Notes under the pieces: generated by a model
What the model was told of the DNA's origin: nothing
The model's database searches: none
What the model saw: the letters and a program-made list of their open reading frames with translations, nothing else
Source: Dialister sp900541485
GTDB taxonomy: Bacteria; Bacillota; Negativicutes; Veillonellales; Dialisteraceae
DNA: 64,000 nt
Assembly: GCA_965119665.1 (NCBI GenBank)
Contig: OZ221974.1
Location: 434,001 to 498,000, forward strand
Direction: 5' to 3'
Translations under genes and position numbers: made by a program
Shown here: piece by piece, positions 16,420 through 25,017 of the stretch
How positions within the stretch are numbered: the stretch's first letter is position 1
Layout of the letters: each line of letters opens with the position of its first letter

Positions 16420-17665
16420 TGTCAGCTCCTAACCCTTGCAACTTTTCCACAAGATGATCGTATCCGCGGTCGATATGGTGCAATTCCCCGATTTCCGTTT
16501 GTCCGTGAGCTGCAAGCCCTGCCAATGTTAAAGCGGCACCGGCACGTAAATCCGTTGCTCTTACAAAGGCTCCTTTCAAAAAAGGAACGCCCCGTATATG
16601 TGCTGTCCGTCCCTCTACGCGTATGGAGGCTCCCATTCTTTGCAATTCACCGACATGCATAAAACGGTTTTCAAACACCGTTTCTGTTACACGGCTGATT
16701 CCGTCACCAATAGTCAGAAGTGCCATAAACTGAGCTTGTAAATCGGTCGGAAACCCGGGATACGGCAGAGTTTTGATATCCGTAGAACGAATTTTTCCGT
16801 CACTGATTACTCTTACGCTGTCAATTTCTTTAACTACCTTGACTCCCGCCTCGTTCAGTTTCGCCAATAGCGGCTTCAGGTGTTCTGTCAAAACATTTGA
16901 TACAAGCACATCACCGCCTGCCATAGCAGCAGCAATCATAAATGTACCAGCTTCAATACGGTCGGGAATAACAGTATGTTCTACCCCGGACAGTTCTTTC
17001 ACACCTTCTATACGGATTACGTTCGTCCCTGCCCCCTTGATATTGGCTCCCATGCTGTTCAAAAAGGTTACCAAATCAACAATTTCCGGCTCTTCTGCGG
17101 CATTTTCAATAACTGTCCGTCCTTGTGCTGTAGCCGCCGCCATTACGATGTTTTCTGTAGCTCCCACACTGGGAAAATCCAGATAAATTGTATTACCTTT
17201 TAATCCGCCGGGTGCACGTCCTTCGACAAAACCATTCCCCACATGAATTTCCGCTCCCATGGCTTCAAAGGCTTTCAAATGCAAATCTATAGGACGGCTG
17301 CCAATCATGCATCCACCGGGAAGTGCAATCCTTGCATGACCCATTCGTGCCAAAAGAGGCCCCATAATTAAAAAAGAGGCACGCATCTTGCTCATAAGCT
17401 CGTAAGATGCTTCTGTTTTATCCAAACCTGACGAATCAAAAGTAATCCTGTGATCTTCATAAGTCACTTTCATTCCCAGTGACTCCAAAACACTGCAAAT
17501 TGTAATTACGTCATCTAAATTAGGTGCATCTACTATAGTCGCCGGTGTTGCAGGAAGCATCGTTGCCACGATAATCGGCAAGACTGCATTTTTTGCACTG
17601 GATACACGGACCGTACCCCGAAGCGGGTGTCCTCCCTGAATCACTAACTTTTCCAAAAATATCAC
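16397..17665 (-). CDS. murA: UDP-N-acetylglucosamine 1-carboxyvinyltransferase MurA
   Basis: MurA transfers enolpyruvate from PEP to UDP-GlcNAc, the first committed step of peptidoglycan synthesis, in the cytoplasm. The length of 422 aa is normal. The fosfomycin-target cysteine is Cys119 in PGGCMIGSRPIDLH, and the N-terminal SSAKNA motif (22-27) provides the conserved Lys-Asn pair. Its end overlaps the mreB-like gene. A strong promoter lies about 70 bp upstream. Firmicutes often have two MurA paralogues; which one this is cannot be said from one window. Confidence 0.96.
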   Translation of the reverse strand: MIFLEKLVIQGGHPLRGTVRVSSAKNAVLPIIVATMLPATPATIVDAPNLDDVITICSVLESLGMKVTYEDHRITFDSSGLDKTEASYELMSKMRASFLIMGPLLARMGHARIALPGGCMIGSRPIDLHLKAFEAMGAEIHVGNGFVEGRAPGGLKGNTIYLDFPSVGATENIVMAAATAQGRTVIENAAEEPEIVDLVTFLNSMGANIKGAGTNVIRIEGVKELSGVEHTVIPDRIEAGTFMIAAAMAGGDVLVSNVLTEHLKPLLAKLNEAGVKVVKEIDSVRVISDGKIRSTDIKTLPYPGFPTDLQAQFMALLTIGDGISRVTETVFENRFMHVGELQRMGASIRVEGRTAHIRGVPFLKGAFVRATDLRAGAALTLAGLAAHGQTEIGELHHIDRGYDHLVEKLQGLGADIVRVNEE

Positions 17666-17732
17666 TCCATTATTTTTAAATTGATACTGTTTTTATTATA
17701 ATTAGTTATATTATAAGATAAAAGTCATTCGT

Positions 17733-17761
17733 AGCATAGCAAAAAAAAGAAATGTTTTCAA
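17733..17761 (-). promoter_or_regulatory. Candidate murA promoter
   Basis: On the minus strand TTGAAA and TATGCT are spaced 17 bases, and the RNA start would fall near 17726, about 60 bases before murA. The spacer is T-rich. A second TATAAT-like box lies closer to the gene around 17690-17715. Confidence 0.6.
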
Positions 17762-17804
17762 GAAAAGAAAAATCCGCTGCTTTTATTCTTTTCAAAAACA
17801 GCAA

Positions 17805-17833
17805 CTAAAAAGAGGGGGGATTCTCCCCCCTCT
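17805..17833 (-). terminator. Intrinsic terminator after the CBS gene
   Basis: A 9-bp stem, AGAGGGGGG with CCCCCCTCT, has a short loop and is followed by TTTTTAG on the minus strand. It begins 2 bases after the stop of the CBS-domain gene. Confidence 0.85.
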
Positions 17834-17834
17834 T

Positions 17835-18338
17835 CTATTCTTCATTTTTAGCTTTCACCGTTTCTTCCAATTCCGTTGCCGCAATGGCTCCTAAAATATC
17901 ATGTCTGGTAATAATTCCTACAAGCTTATTCGGTTTTTCTACGACAGGTACGGTTTTTAAGTGCTCATCTATCATAAGATTCATAATCGTTTCCATATCT
18001 GTCTCGGGAGTTACACAGCGGACATCTCTTGTCATCAGATCAGAGGCTTTCGTTGCCAGAAGCTTTCTGAACGATTTTTCGTAACGGCCAAATCCGCAAT
18101 AATAAATATTGGCTCCCAATACATCAAGGTACGCGGGTACTCTCGGTTTCACCTTCTTATACAGAAGATCTCCTTCCGAAACAATGCCTAATAATTCATT
18201 ATCATCTCCTGTAACGGGTACGGCACTAATAGGATGTGTGGCAAATAATCCGACCAGTTCCTGTACCGTTACATCCGGTGGAATACTGAAAACATATTTC
18301 GTCATAAAATCCTTGGCTTTAATCTTTTTTTCTTCCAT
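17835..18338 (-). CDS. Tandem CBS-domain protein
   Basis: The 167-residue cytoplasmic protein is made almost entirely of two CBS domains: about 5-60 (KDFMTKYVFSIPPDVTVQELV, GIVSEGDLL) and about 95-155 (ASDLMTRDVRCVTPETDMETI, GIITRHDIL). Paired CBS domains form a Bateman module that binds adenine nucleotides. There is no enzyme or transporter domain attached, so it is a free-standing sensor whose partner is unknown. It is a single-gene unit with its own promoter (18377-18405) and terminator. Confidence 0.9.
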   Translation of the reverse strand: MEEKKIKAKDFMTKYVFSIPPDVTVQELVGLFATHPISAVPVTGDDNELLGIVSEGDLLYKKVKPRVPAYLDVLGANIYYCGFGRYEKSFRKLLATKASDLMTRDVRCVTPETDMETIMNLMIDEHLKTVPVVEKPNKLVGIITRHDILGAIAATELEETVKAKNEE

Positions 18339-18376
18339 ATGTTATTCCTCCTGTCATTACTGGATTTTCTATTTCT

Positions 18377-18405
18377 ATTTTAACGAATTTTTTGCATTAT
18401 GGCAA
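18377..18405 (-). promoter_or_regulatory. Candidate promoter of the CBS gene
   Basis: On the minus strand TTGCCA and TAAAAT are separated by 17 bases, about 40 bases ahead of the CBS gene start, which has its own AGGAGG ribosome site. Confidence 0.6.
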
Positions 18406-18458
18406 AATAAAATACACAGACCTCCGCTCAAGATTCGTCAGGTTTTCTTAATTCCTTT

Positions 18459-18938
18459 TTACAAATGATACGGTTCATGGCGGTTAATTTTCATCGCTCT
18501 GTACAGCTGTTCAAATAAAATCAACCTTGCCATTTGGTGAGTAAAAGTCATTGAGCCTATAGAAATTTTTAAATCTGCTCTTTTCTTTATATTCTCTCCG
18601 TTTCCGTAAGAACCGCCAATCATGAAATAAAAGTGACTCGTCCCCTGCACCATCTTGTTCTGCAACCACGCAGCCAATTCTTCCGAAGAAAAAGCTGTCC
18701 CTTCCGTATCCAATAAAATCACGCAATCACTATCGGAAACGGCTTTAAGAAGTTTATCTCCTTCTTTTTCCATAATTTGTTCCTTAATTGCCGGTGACGG
18801 ATTTCCCGGCATCTTTTCTTCTTCATGCTCAATGAGTTCCATCTTGAGAAACGGTTTAAGACGTTTCTCATACTCACCGATTCCCATACGCATCCATTTT
18901 TCTTTTATTTTTCCGATAACCAACAGAGAAATTTTCAT
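18459..18938 (-). CDS. rlmH: 23S rRNA (pseudouridine-1915-N3)-methyltransferase RlmH
   Basis: RlmH methylates pseudouridine 1915 in helix 69 of 23S rRNA on assembled 70S ribosomes. The 159-residue length is standard. The SPOUT-fold knot is visible as LLDTEGTAFSSEELA, FMIGGSYG and LILFEQLYRAMKINRHEPYHL; the last is the conserved C-terminal tail. Its start overlaps the stop of the htrA-type gene by 4 bp, a pairing seen in many Firmicutes. Confidence 0.96.
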   Translation of the reverse strand: MKISLLVIGKIKEKWMRMGIGEYEKRLKPFLKMELIEHEEEKMPGNPSPAIKEQIMEKEGDKLLKAVSDSDCVILLDTEGTAFSSEELAAWLQNKMVQGTSHFYFMIGGSYGNGENIKKRADLKISIGSMTFTHQMARLILFEQLYRAMKINRHEPYHL

Positions 18939-20128
18939 TCTCGGTTATTCTCCGGAGTTGCCGCCAAAATGATTTCCGTCTCATATACTCCGCCATTATG
19001 CTCATAAGTGAGGCTTACTTTATCTCCCGGGCGATGAGAATCGATAATATCCCTCATGTCAGTAACCGTATGTATTTCTTTCCCGTCAATCGACATGATA
19101 TAGTCCCCTACCCGTATATCACTTACACTAAGCGGACTATGTCTTACAATTTTCATAACCAGTACACCGCCGTCATGCTCCCATTGATACCCGTAGCGGG
19201 ATGCAATATCTTTATCGGCTGCATACACGCCTAAATAGGCACGGTTTACTTTTCCATATGCAATTAACTGTTCAATAATCCCTTTCGCCTGGTTGATAGG
19301 AATAGCAAACCCCATACCTTCCACACCGGCATGAGAAATTTTCGCACTATTAATACCGACTACTTTACCGTCAGCAGTGACAAGCGCTCCGCCGGAGTTA
19401 CCGGGATTGATTGCCGCATCGGTTTGTATCAGCTTAAACCGCTGGTCAATATCATCCAGTGAGCGATTGACCGCACTAATTACCCCGACTGTTACTGTCC
19501 CCTGAAATTCCAATCCCAACGGGTTCCCAATGGCAATAGCCGTTTCTCCCACCTGAAGGGCATCAGAATCTCCCAGTATAGCCACCGGTAAATTTTCCAC
19601 ACCGTCTATTTTGACTACCGCCAAATCCGTAGAGGGATCGGTCCCCACCACTTTTCCGGTGACAGTGGTTCCGTTTGATAAAGATACATTGACATCCGTT
19701 CCTCCTGAAACGACATGGTTGTTTGTGACAATATATCCCTTTTTATCAAAAATAACGCCCGATCCTACATTTTGTCCCACGCCGATGCGGCGGTTAAAAA
19801 TATCTCTGTCATATACTCTTGTAGTAATCCCGACAACGGCAGGTCCGACTTCTTTAACGGCTTGTACCACTGCTGTATTTCTGATTGTCGGTAAGTCCTG
19901 CATTTGTTTTTGTTCCGTCTGTGGAAAAGTATATGTCCCTGGCGTGGTGCTGTCGTTATTTCCTTTACCGAAATGTCCGCCAAAAAAGCAGCCGCCCGCA
20001 CCTCCTGCAATGATAAGTGCTACTGCCAATAATGCCAGTTTTTTTTGTCCCACCCGGAAAGACGGTTCTTTATGCTTCGGAGCCAGACCATTTTCTTTTA
20101 ATTGCTCATCCAAATCTTCTCTATTCAT
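18935..20128 (-). CDS. htrA: HtrA/DegP-type membrane-anchored serine protease
   Basis: This envelope quality-control protease has a cytoplasmic N-terminus, one transmembrane helix (about 30-48), a trypsin-like domain with triad His138, Asp168 and Ser245 (TNNHVV, TDLAVVKI, NPGNSGGAL), and one C-terminal PDZ domain (about 300-390). DegP of E. coli has two PDZ domains; one is usual for Firmicute HtrA. The frame opens at an ATG at 20140, but GAGG stands six bases before the ATG at 20128 and nothing precedes the first, so I use 20128 (397 aa). It overlaps rlmH. With RseP elsewhere in the window it could serve envelope-stress proteolysis. Confidence 0.93.
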   Translation of the reverse strand: MNREDLDEQLKENGLAPKHKEPSFRVGQKKLALLAVALIIAGGAGGCFFGGHFGKGNNDSTTPGTYTFPQTEQKQMQDLPTIRNTAVVQAVKEVGPAVVGITTRVYDRDIFNRRIGVGQNVGSGVIFDKKGYIVTNNHVVSGGTDVNVSLSNGTTVTGKVVGTDPSTDLAVVKIDGVENLPVAILGDSDALQVGETAIAIGNPLGLEFQGTVTVGVISAVNRSLDDIDQRFKLIQTDAAINPGNSGGALVTADGKVVGINSAKISHAGVEGMGFAIPINQAKGIIEQLIAYGKVNRAYLGVYAADKDIASRYGYQWEHDGGVLVMKIVRHSPLSVSDIRVGDYIMSIDGKEIHTVTDMRDIIDSHRPGDKVSLTYEHNGGVYETEIILAATPENNRE

Positions 20129-20171
20129 ATCAGACCTCATTATAAATTCAATTGATTTTCAACTCGAAATT

Positions 20172-20200
20172 ATTATATCACACCGTCTTTTTTACGATAA
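20172..20200 (-). promoter_or_regulatory. Candidate htrA promoter, extended -10
   Basis: On the minus strand a perfect TATAAT preceded by TGA (extended -10) has TTATCG 17 bases upstream. It sits between the rny terminator and the htrA start, so htrA-rlmH is a separate transcript. Confidence 0.6.
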
Positions 20201-20208
20201 TCATTTCA

Positions 20209-20238
20209 CAAAAAAAGAGTTCCCGAAGGAACTCTTTT
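20209..20238 (-). terminator. Intrinsic terminator of rny
   Basis: GAGTTCC pairs with GGAACTC around a CGAA-type loop, flanked by A and T runs, starting directly after the rny stop codon. Both arms carry U-tract potential, but only the minus strand has a gene ending here. Confidence 0.85.
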
Positions 20239-20239
20239 C

Positions 20240-21823
20240 TTATTTTGCAAAATCCGTTGCTCTTGTTTCTCTGATAATAACAACTTTTACCTGTCCGGGA
20301 TACTGCAATTCTTTTTCAATCCGCTGTGCAATGTCATGGGATAAAATAACCGCTTGATCCTCATTTACTTTTTCAGGCTTAACAATTACGCGAAGCTCAC
20401 GTCCCGCCTGGATAGCATAGCAACTTGCCACCCCTGAAAAAGACTTGGCAATATCTTCCAGCTTTGTCAGCCTTTTGATGTAATTTTCCAAGGTTTCTCT
20501 TCGGGCACCCGGTCTTGCTGCGGAAATGGCATCCGCTGCTGCCACCAAGACAGATTCCACATAGACTGCTTCGGTGTCTCCATGATGGGAAGCAATAGCA
20601 TTAATAACCTGGGGCGGTTCTTTATATTTCTGTGCCAGCTCTACCCCCAATTCTACATGGGTACCTTCCTGTTCACGATCAACGGCTTTCCCTATATCAT
20701 GCAGCAAACCGGCCCGTCGTGCCATATCTGAATCCGCACCGACTTCTGCTGCGAGAATTCCGGAAAAATAAGCCGTATCGATGCAATGCTGTAACACATT
20801 CTGTCCATAGCTGGTTCTGTATTTCAGACGTCCCAAAACTTTTACAAGTTCGGGATGCATACCACGAATACCACACTGGAGAACCGCTTCCTCGCCGGCT
20901 TCCCGGATTGCTTTGTCGACTTCTTTTCTCGTCTTTTCAACCACTTCTTCGATTCTTGCAGGATGAATACGCCCGTCCTTTACAAGATTCTCAAGAGAAA
21001 GCCGTGCAATTTCACGGCGTATCGGATCAAAGCAGGATAGAATAACGGCTTCAGGTGTGTCATCAATAATCAAATCTACCCCAGTAAGTGTTTCAATAGC
21101 ACGGATATTTCTGCCTTCTCTGCCGATAATACGCCCTTTCATTTCTTCATTCGGAAGAGATACTACAGATACAGTTGTTTCAGATACAGTATCTGCTGCG
21201 TTTCTCTGAATCGCTGCCGCTACAATTTCCCGCGCCTTGGTATCTGCTATTTCTTTGATTTCCTCTTCATTTTCCCGGATCCGTAGTGCTTTTTCATGAG
21301 TAAGCTCTTCATTTATCCTGTCCAGAATCATATCCTTTGCCTGCTCCCGGGACAGTTGGGAAATCTCTTCCAGTTTAGCTTGTTGTTCTACATAAAGAGC
21401 CTCTGCTTTTTCTTTTTGTACCTTAACCTGGCTTTCTTTTTTCGCCAGAGAAAGCTCTCTTTGTTCCAAATTTCCACTTCTTTGATCCAGATTATTTTCC
21501 TTTTGGACCAGACGCTGTTCATACTTTTGCAATTCATCACGGCGTTCCCGGCTTTCCCGTTCTACCGTTTCGCGCAACTTATGCATTTCTTCCCGGGTCT
21601 GTACCAATGTTTCTTTTTTCAGCGTTTCAGCTTCACGCAAAGCACTTTCTCTGCTTTTTTCGGCTTCTTTCATGATAGAATCCGCTTTTTCCTCAGCAGA
21701 GCCAATTCTTGCTTCAGCAATACGTTTACGTAGCAAGTATCCTATTCCTACACTCACTATGGCAGTAACTATGCAGGACACAATCACATAAAGTAATATT
21801 TCATCTCTCGTCAATTTATTCAC
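20240..21823 (-). CDS. rny: Ribonuclease Y
   Basis: RNase Y is the membrane-bound endoribonuclease that starts mRNA decay in Firmicutes. The 527 residues read in order: an N-terminal transmembrane helix (about 8-30), a long Glu/Lys/Arg coiled coil (about 35-190), a KH domain with GRIIGREGRNIR (about 229-240), and an HD domain with the metal motif HDIGK (near 373) and SHHGD. A promoter (21900-21928) and a terminator flank it, so it is monocistronic. E. coli-type RNase E is not seen in the window. Confidence 0.97.
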   Translation of the reverse strand: MNKLTRDEILLYVIVSCIVTAIVSVGIGYLLRKRIAEARIGSAEEKADSIMKEAEKSRESALREAETLKKETLVQTREEMHKLRETVERESRERRDELQKYEQRLVQKENNLDQRSGNLEQRELSLAKKESQVKVQKEKAEALYVEQQAKLEEISQLSREQAKDMILDRINEELTHEKALRIRENEEEIKEIADTKAREIVAAAIQRNAADTVSETTVSVVSLPNEEMKGRIIGREGRNIRAIETLTGVDLIIDDTPEAVILSCFDPIRREIARLSLENLVKDGRIHPARIEEVVEKTRKEVDKAIREAGEEAVLQCGIRGMHPELVKVLGRLKYRTSYGQNVLQHCIDTAYFSGILAAEVGADSDMARRAGLLHDIGKAVDREQEGTHVELGVELAQKYKEPPQVINAIASHHGDTEAVYVESVLVAAADAISAARPGARRETLENYIKRLTKLEDIAKSFSGVASCYAIQAGRELRVIVKPEKVNEDQAVILSHDIAQRIEKELQYPGQVKVVIIRETRATDFAK

Positions 21824-21899
21824 CTCATTTCTTTTATTATTTATTGTTTGTTAAGAGAATAAACACTAAAAAAGTGCAATCTTACGATTGACTGTTTTA

Positions 21900-21928
21900 A
21901 TTTTAGAATTTTTACATTTTATTGTCAA
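21900..21928 (-). promoter_or_regulatory. Candidate rny promoter
   Basis: On the minus strand a consensus TTGACA and TAAAAT are 17 bases apart, giving an RNA start near 21893 and a leader of about 70 bases before rny. Confidence 0.7.
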
Positions 21929-22053
21929 GGTCATAAAATCTATCAGAACGCCGATAAATTCAATATTTCCAATGCCTTTCAGACTCTTGTTTCCCCTCTT
22001 TTTACTTTTGTTCACACCTTATGGAAAGCCTTCACTTATAATTTTTACATCGA

Positions 22054-22103
22054 CAAAAAAACAGAACCCTATTTCCTTTACGAAATGAAAATGGTTCTGT
22101 TTT
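22054..22103 (-). terminator. Intrinsic terminator after the 99-aa membrane protein gene
   Basis: An 11-bp stem (AAAACAGAACC with GGTTCTGTTTT), extended by an inner TTTC/GAAA pairing, is followed by T residues on the minus strand, 10 bases past the stop. Confidence 0.75.
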
Positions 22104-22113
22104 CTGTCTTTTT

Positions 22114-22413
22114 TTATCTTCGCCCGCCACCGGTCATGGACCAGACAAGAAGAGCCCCAAAGGCTATCCACGAAAGAGAGCTCGACATGATTCCCAAATC
22201 CGTCATGATATTAATGACCGTAAGTCCTGCCATAAAAAGTATATTTCCACGGAAATCGGAAAGACTGTCACGCCTTAAGATAAAATAAGCACCGGCAAGC
22301 ACGAGCAAATTGATGATAATAACAGCCTCAAAATAATAAAGAAGAGGAACCATCTGCAAAACGAAATTGCCGGCAAACATAAGAATCATGATATAAATCC
22401 AGGTATAGTTCAT
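22114..22413 (-). CDS. Small membrane protein of unknown function
   Basis: The 99-residue product is nearly all hydrophobic, with three or four predicted membrane segments (about 5-22, 24-45, 58-75 and 78-92), a short RRDSLSDFRG loop and a C-terminal GGGRR. No family is recognised. Its ATG overlaps the stop of the metallo-beta-lactamase-fold gene by 4 bp, so the two are translationally coupled. A terminator follows immediately. A link to the hydrolase is inference from coupling alone. Confidence 0.75.
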   Translation of the reverse strand: MNYTWIYIMILMFAGNFVLQMVPLLYYFEAVIIINLLVLAGAYFILRRDSLSDFRGNILFMAGLTVINIMTDLGIMSSSLSWIAFGALLVWSMTGGGRR

Positions 22414-23117
22414 TTTACCTCTCCTTCAAATATATCTCCTTCTTTTTCCGGTATCCAAAGCGGCGTATCTGGGAAACGCCAACGGAATTCATAGGATGGT
22501 GCCCAACGGCGCCCGAAAGCATGCATCGGCACAAGCAGTGTTTTCACTGTCACCGTTTCCAAAAAAGCTTTGACGCCCCATTCTCTGGCTACTGCTTGCC
22601 TGGCATCTACGGGAAAGAAGGCAATATCAACCTGTTTACCTGATAATTTTTCCAGCTCTTTGAAATATTCATCTCTTGCCATTAAATTATCCGCATCACT
22701 TTCCCCTGCCCAGTGCCACCAGTTTAAATCACCGGCATGGAAAATCGTCACGTCCGGATGGGTAATCCAAAAAGAACCGCCCGCATCGGTAGAACCATAC
22801 ATTTTCACTTGAAATTCATTCACTGATGTAAACTCACCCGGTTCCAGATAATGAAGCCGTACCGTATTCTTTACCGGCAAGGTACAGTCGCTATGAAGAA
22901 AATACCCGGCAGCTTTCTCTTCATAGCGGCTAATCTCCGGATTAAAATGATCGGCATGAAAATGGCTTACAAAAAAATATAAAGGTTTATTGCTTGTTTT
23001 TAAAAGTCGGTCAAGCTTTCCTTCTGTGTCCATGTAATAATCAAATACAAGAATCGCATTTTCCAGCTCACAAATAAAACCGCTGTGATGAAGATAGGTA
23101 ATTTTAAATTTTTTCAC
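22410..23117 (-). CDS. Metallo-beta-lactamase-fold hydrolase
   Basis: The 235-residue protein is a cytoplasmic member of the metallo-beta-lactamase superfamily. The zinc motif HFHADH occupies residues 52-57, a further ligand is in HAGDLNWWHW (about 132-141), and a late His is in LVPMHAFGRRW. No beta-lactamase-specific features are seen; the N-terminal YLHHSGFICELENAILVFDYY pattern resembles UlaG/YtnP-like hydrolases. The start is a GTG at 23117 with GGAAAGGA nine bases upstream. The substrate is unknown. It is co-transcribed with the small membrane protein downstream. Confidence 0.85.
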   Translation of the reverse strand: MKKFKITYLHHSGFICELENAILVFDYYMDTEGKLDRLLKTSNKPLYFFVSHFHADHFNPEISRYEEKAAGYFLHSDCTLPVKNTVRLHYLEPGEFTSVNEFQVKMYGSTDAGGSFWITHPDVTIFHAGDLNWWHWAGESDADNLMARDEYFKELEKLSGKQVDIAFFPVDARQAVAREWGVKAFLETVTVKTLLVPMHAFGRRWAPSYEFRWRFPDTPLWIPEKEGDIFEGEVK

Positions 23118-23347
23118 TTATAGCGTCCTTTCCTTCAGATTCGTTATGCATACGAACTGATGTTTTTTATTGAAATATTTTTAGGGATATATAAATTTTT
23201 ACTGTGATGTAGATTTTTTGATAAAGCCGTATAATGATTATAGCATAAGAAAAATCATTCGCCGTAAACTATTACCCTGTCATATCCGCTCTGTCATGCA
23301 TTCAAGATATAACCATTATACAGATTTGATATACTTTGCTTTTTTCT

Positions 23348-23376
23348 TTGACGGGGTATCTCTCGGCTAGTAAAAT
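23348..23376 (+). promoter_or_regulatory. Candidate promoter of the GNAT gene
   Basis: TTGACG and TAAAAT with exactly 17 bases between them lie 27 bases before the ATG at 23404; AAAGGAG lies in between as the ribosome site. This is one of the clearest promoters in the window. Confidence 0.75.
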
Positions 23377-23403
23377 ATAATTTATAATCAAAAGGAGTTC
23401 TCT

Positions 23404-23655
23404 ATGGTTACCCATGATTTGATACATCATCTTTTTAAAATTGAAAATCCAAAAGGAGACTCTTATTTAGAATATTCTTTAGAAAATAACTGTTTTACCG
23501 TTCTTCATACAAAAGTTCCACCCGTTTTATCCGGTCAGGGACTTGCCGCCACTCTCGCTGCAGAAGCTTTCCGTTGGGCAACTGAACAAGGCTATCGGAT
23601 TCGCTCTGAATGCTCCTACATGAGTGCCTGGTTGAAGCGCAAGGGTCATGTATAA
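23404..23655 (+). CDS. Minimal GNAT-family acetyltransferase (YidJ-like)
   Basis: The 83-residue protein matches the very short GNAT subgroup that keeps only the acetyl-CoA-binding core: beta strands, the pyrophosphate loop LSGQGLAATLAAEAF (about 43-57), then RSECSYMSAWLKRKG at the end. The CSY-(S/V)-x-W/Y-(I/L)-KR tail is characteristic of this subgroup. The acceptor is unknown. It is one of the few plus-strand genes and lies 48 bp upstream of the HD-GYP-like gene, sharing its orientation and probably its promoter. Confidence 0.85.
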   Translation: MVTHDLIHHLFKIENPKGDSYLEYSLENNCFTVLHTKVPPVLSGQGLAATLAAEAFRWATEQGYRIRSECSYMSAWLKRKGHV

Positions 23656-23703
23656 TAATCTGTCACATACACAGACGTAATTATAATCATTAAGGAAATT
23701 CTT

Positions 23704-24327
23704 ATGTACAGTTCTTCTCTATTTCAGTCATTATATACTTCGAAAAGCAGTCAATACAAACTGGATACAATCGTTTCACACTTCCTTGATCTCCTTCAAA
23801 TGAAATCAAGAAATCTGTATGAACATGCGATTCGTGTTTCCAACCATTCTGCTGCCACTGCCGTGTATATGCGGCTGCCTACAGATGATATTCGTTTAAT
23901 CCGTTACGCCGGACTGCTTCACGATATCGGTCTTCTTTGTGTTCCTAATTCTATACTGGATAAAGCCCCTTATCTGTCGAGAAGAGAATTGCAACTCTAC
24001 AAAAAGCACCCCGACCTCGGCGCCAATATGCTTGAATCATGTCCGGGATGCCAGGAACTTATTCCTTATATCCGTTTTCATCATGAACGCTGGGACGGCA
24101 CGGGATTTCCGAAACATTTAAAAAATGTAAATATTCCTTTAGGCGCACGGATTATTTCCTTGGCAAGCTACTATGATGATGTAATTTATTCTTCCCCCGA
24201 TTTTAAAAATAAATCGAAAGCAGATGTCACAAGAGACATTTTCAGCGGATCCGGAATTTTATTTGACCCCGACGTTATATCCGCTTTTATCAAAGTTATT
24301 TTCCATGATGCGGTAATTACTAAATAA
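23704..24327 (+). CDS. HD-GYP-like domain protein with altered metal site
   Basis: The 207-residue protein is a stand-alone HD-GYP-like domain, the family that hydrolyses cyclic di-GMP. It shows EHAIRVSNHS at the N-terminus, LHDIGLL (HD pair at about 73-74) and HHERWDGTGFP (about 136-146). Two conserved positions differ from active enzymes: the Lys of HDIGK is Leu, and the metal-ligand Asp in the A-D-x-(F/Y)-D-A motif is Ser (LASYYDD). It may therefore have weak or no phosphodiesterase activity, or act on another substrate. No receiver or GGDEF domain is attached. A bidirectional terminator follows. Confidence 0.85.
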   Translation: MYSSSLFQSLYTSKSSQYKLDTIVSHFLDLLQMKSRNLYEHAIRVSNHSAATAVYMRLPTDDIRLIRYAGLLHDIGLLCVPNSILDKAPYLSRRELQLYKKHPDLGANMLESCPGCQELIPYIRFHHERWDGTGFPKHLKNVNIPLGARIISLASYYDDVIYSSPDFKNKSKADVTRDIFSGSGILFDPDVISAFIKVIFHDAVITK

Positions 24328-24331
24328 GTAC

Positions 24332-24379
24332 AGCAAAATAAAAGACGACTGATTTCAATCATCCGTCTTTTATTTTGCT
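24332..24379. terminator. Bidirectional terminator between the HD-GYP-like gene and comFC
   Basis: A 16-bp stem (AGCAAAATAAAAGACG with CGTCTTTTATTTTGCT) has A and T runs on both sides and serves the two convergent genes. It overlaps the last codons of comFC. Confidence 0.85.
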
Positions 24380-25017
24380 CCGCTTGCTATCGTTAATCCT
24401 ATAACTGATTCAGCGCCTGCACGTTTCAGTTCATGAGCAGCCGCCTCCATCGTCGCTCCTGTCGTATAGACATCATCTACGAGAAGAATGTTTTCCCCTT
24501 TCACATCAACGCCTTTATTGATATGAAATACCCCTTTCATATTTTCATACCTTTCTGTTTTGGTTAAAAGGGATTGTGTGTTTGTATGTCGCATGCAAAT
24601 CAGTCCTTGCGCCAGATATGTCATATTTTTTTGTTCCATCCATTTTTGAAATATCAGGTCTACCTGATTGTACCCCCTGTCTTTGCGCCGGCTTTTGGAA
24701 ACCGGTACAGGCAGTACAAGGTCGCAATCTTTAATCCGCTCCCACCAGGGAAAACGATTAAGCAGGTCAAAAAAACTTTTCCCCCTCGCCCTGTTTCCAT
24801 TATATTTCAATTGAATCACCGCATTTCGCACACCGCCGCTGTAATTGCAAAGAGTATAACAGCCCTTCATATATTTCGACGGTGAACCTGATATCATACG
24901 GGGATTCCAACACTTCCTCAAGCACGATTCACACCAAAAAGAGTCTTCCATAACCTTTCCGCATCCCGGACAGGTCACAGGATACAAAATCCGCCGTATA
25001 TCTCCCAGAATCCCCAT
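24370..25017 (-). CDS. comFC: ComFC-family phosphoribosyltransferase-like protein
   Basis: The 215-residue product has an N-terminal zinc-ribbon (Cys16, Cys19, Cys29, Cys32) and a phosphoribosyltransferase fold with the PRPP loop NILLVDDVYTTGATM near 175-190. ComFC/GntX proteins are involved in DNA uptake or handling in competent bacteria; the chemical activity is uncertain. Its first base is the last of the recD2 stop region (1-bp overlap), so it is the last gene of the long pyrH-recD2 operon. No other competence gene lies in the window. Confidence 0.92.
   Translation of the reverse strand: MGILGDIRRILYPVTCPGCGKVMEDSFWCESCLRKCWNPRMISGSPSKYMKGCYTLCNYSGGVRNAVIQLKYNGNRARGKSFFDLLNRFPWWERIKDCDLVLPVPVSKSRRKDRGYNQVDLIFQKWMEQKNMTYLAQGLICMRHTNTQSLLTKTERYENMKGVFHINKGVDVKGENILLVDDVYTTGATMEAAAHELKRAGAESVIGLTIASGAK

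Noticed and set aside
19611..20357. Plus-strand frame of 248 aa opposite htrA and rny
   Set aside because: It runs across the htrA N-terminus, the rny terminator and the htrA promoter on the opposite strand; no ribosome site and no domain.
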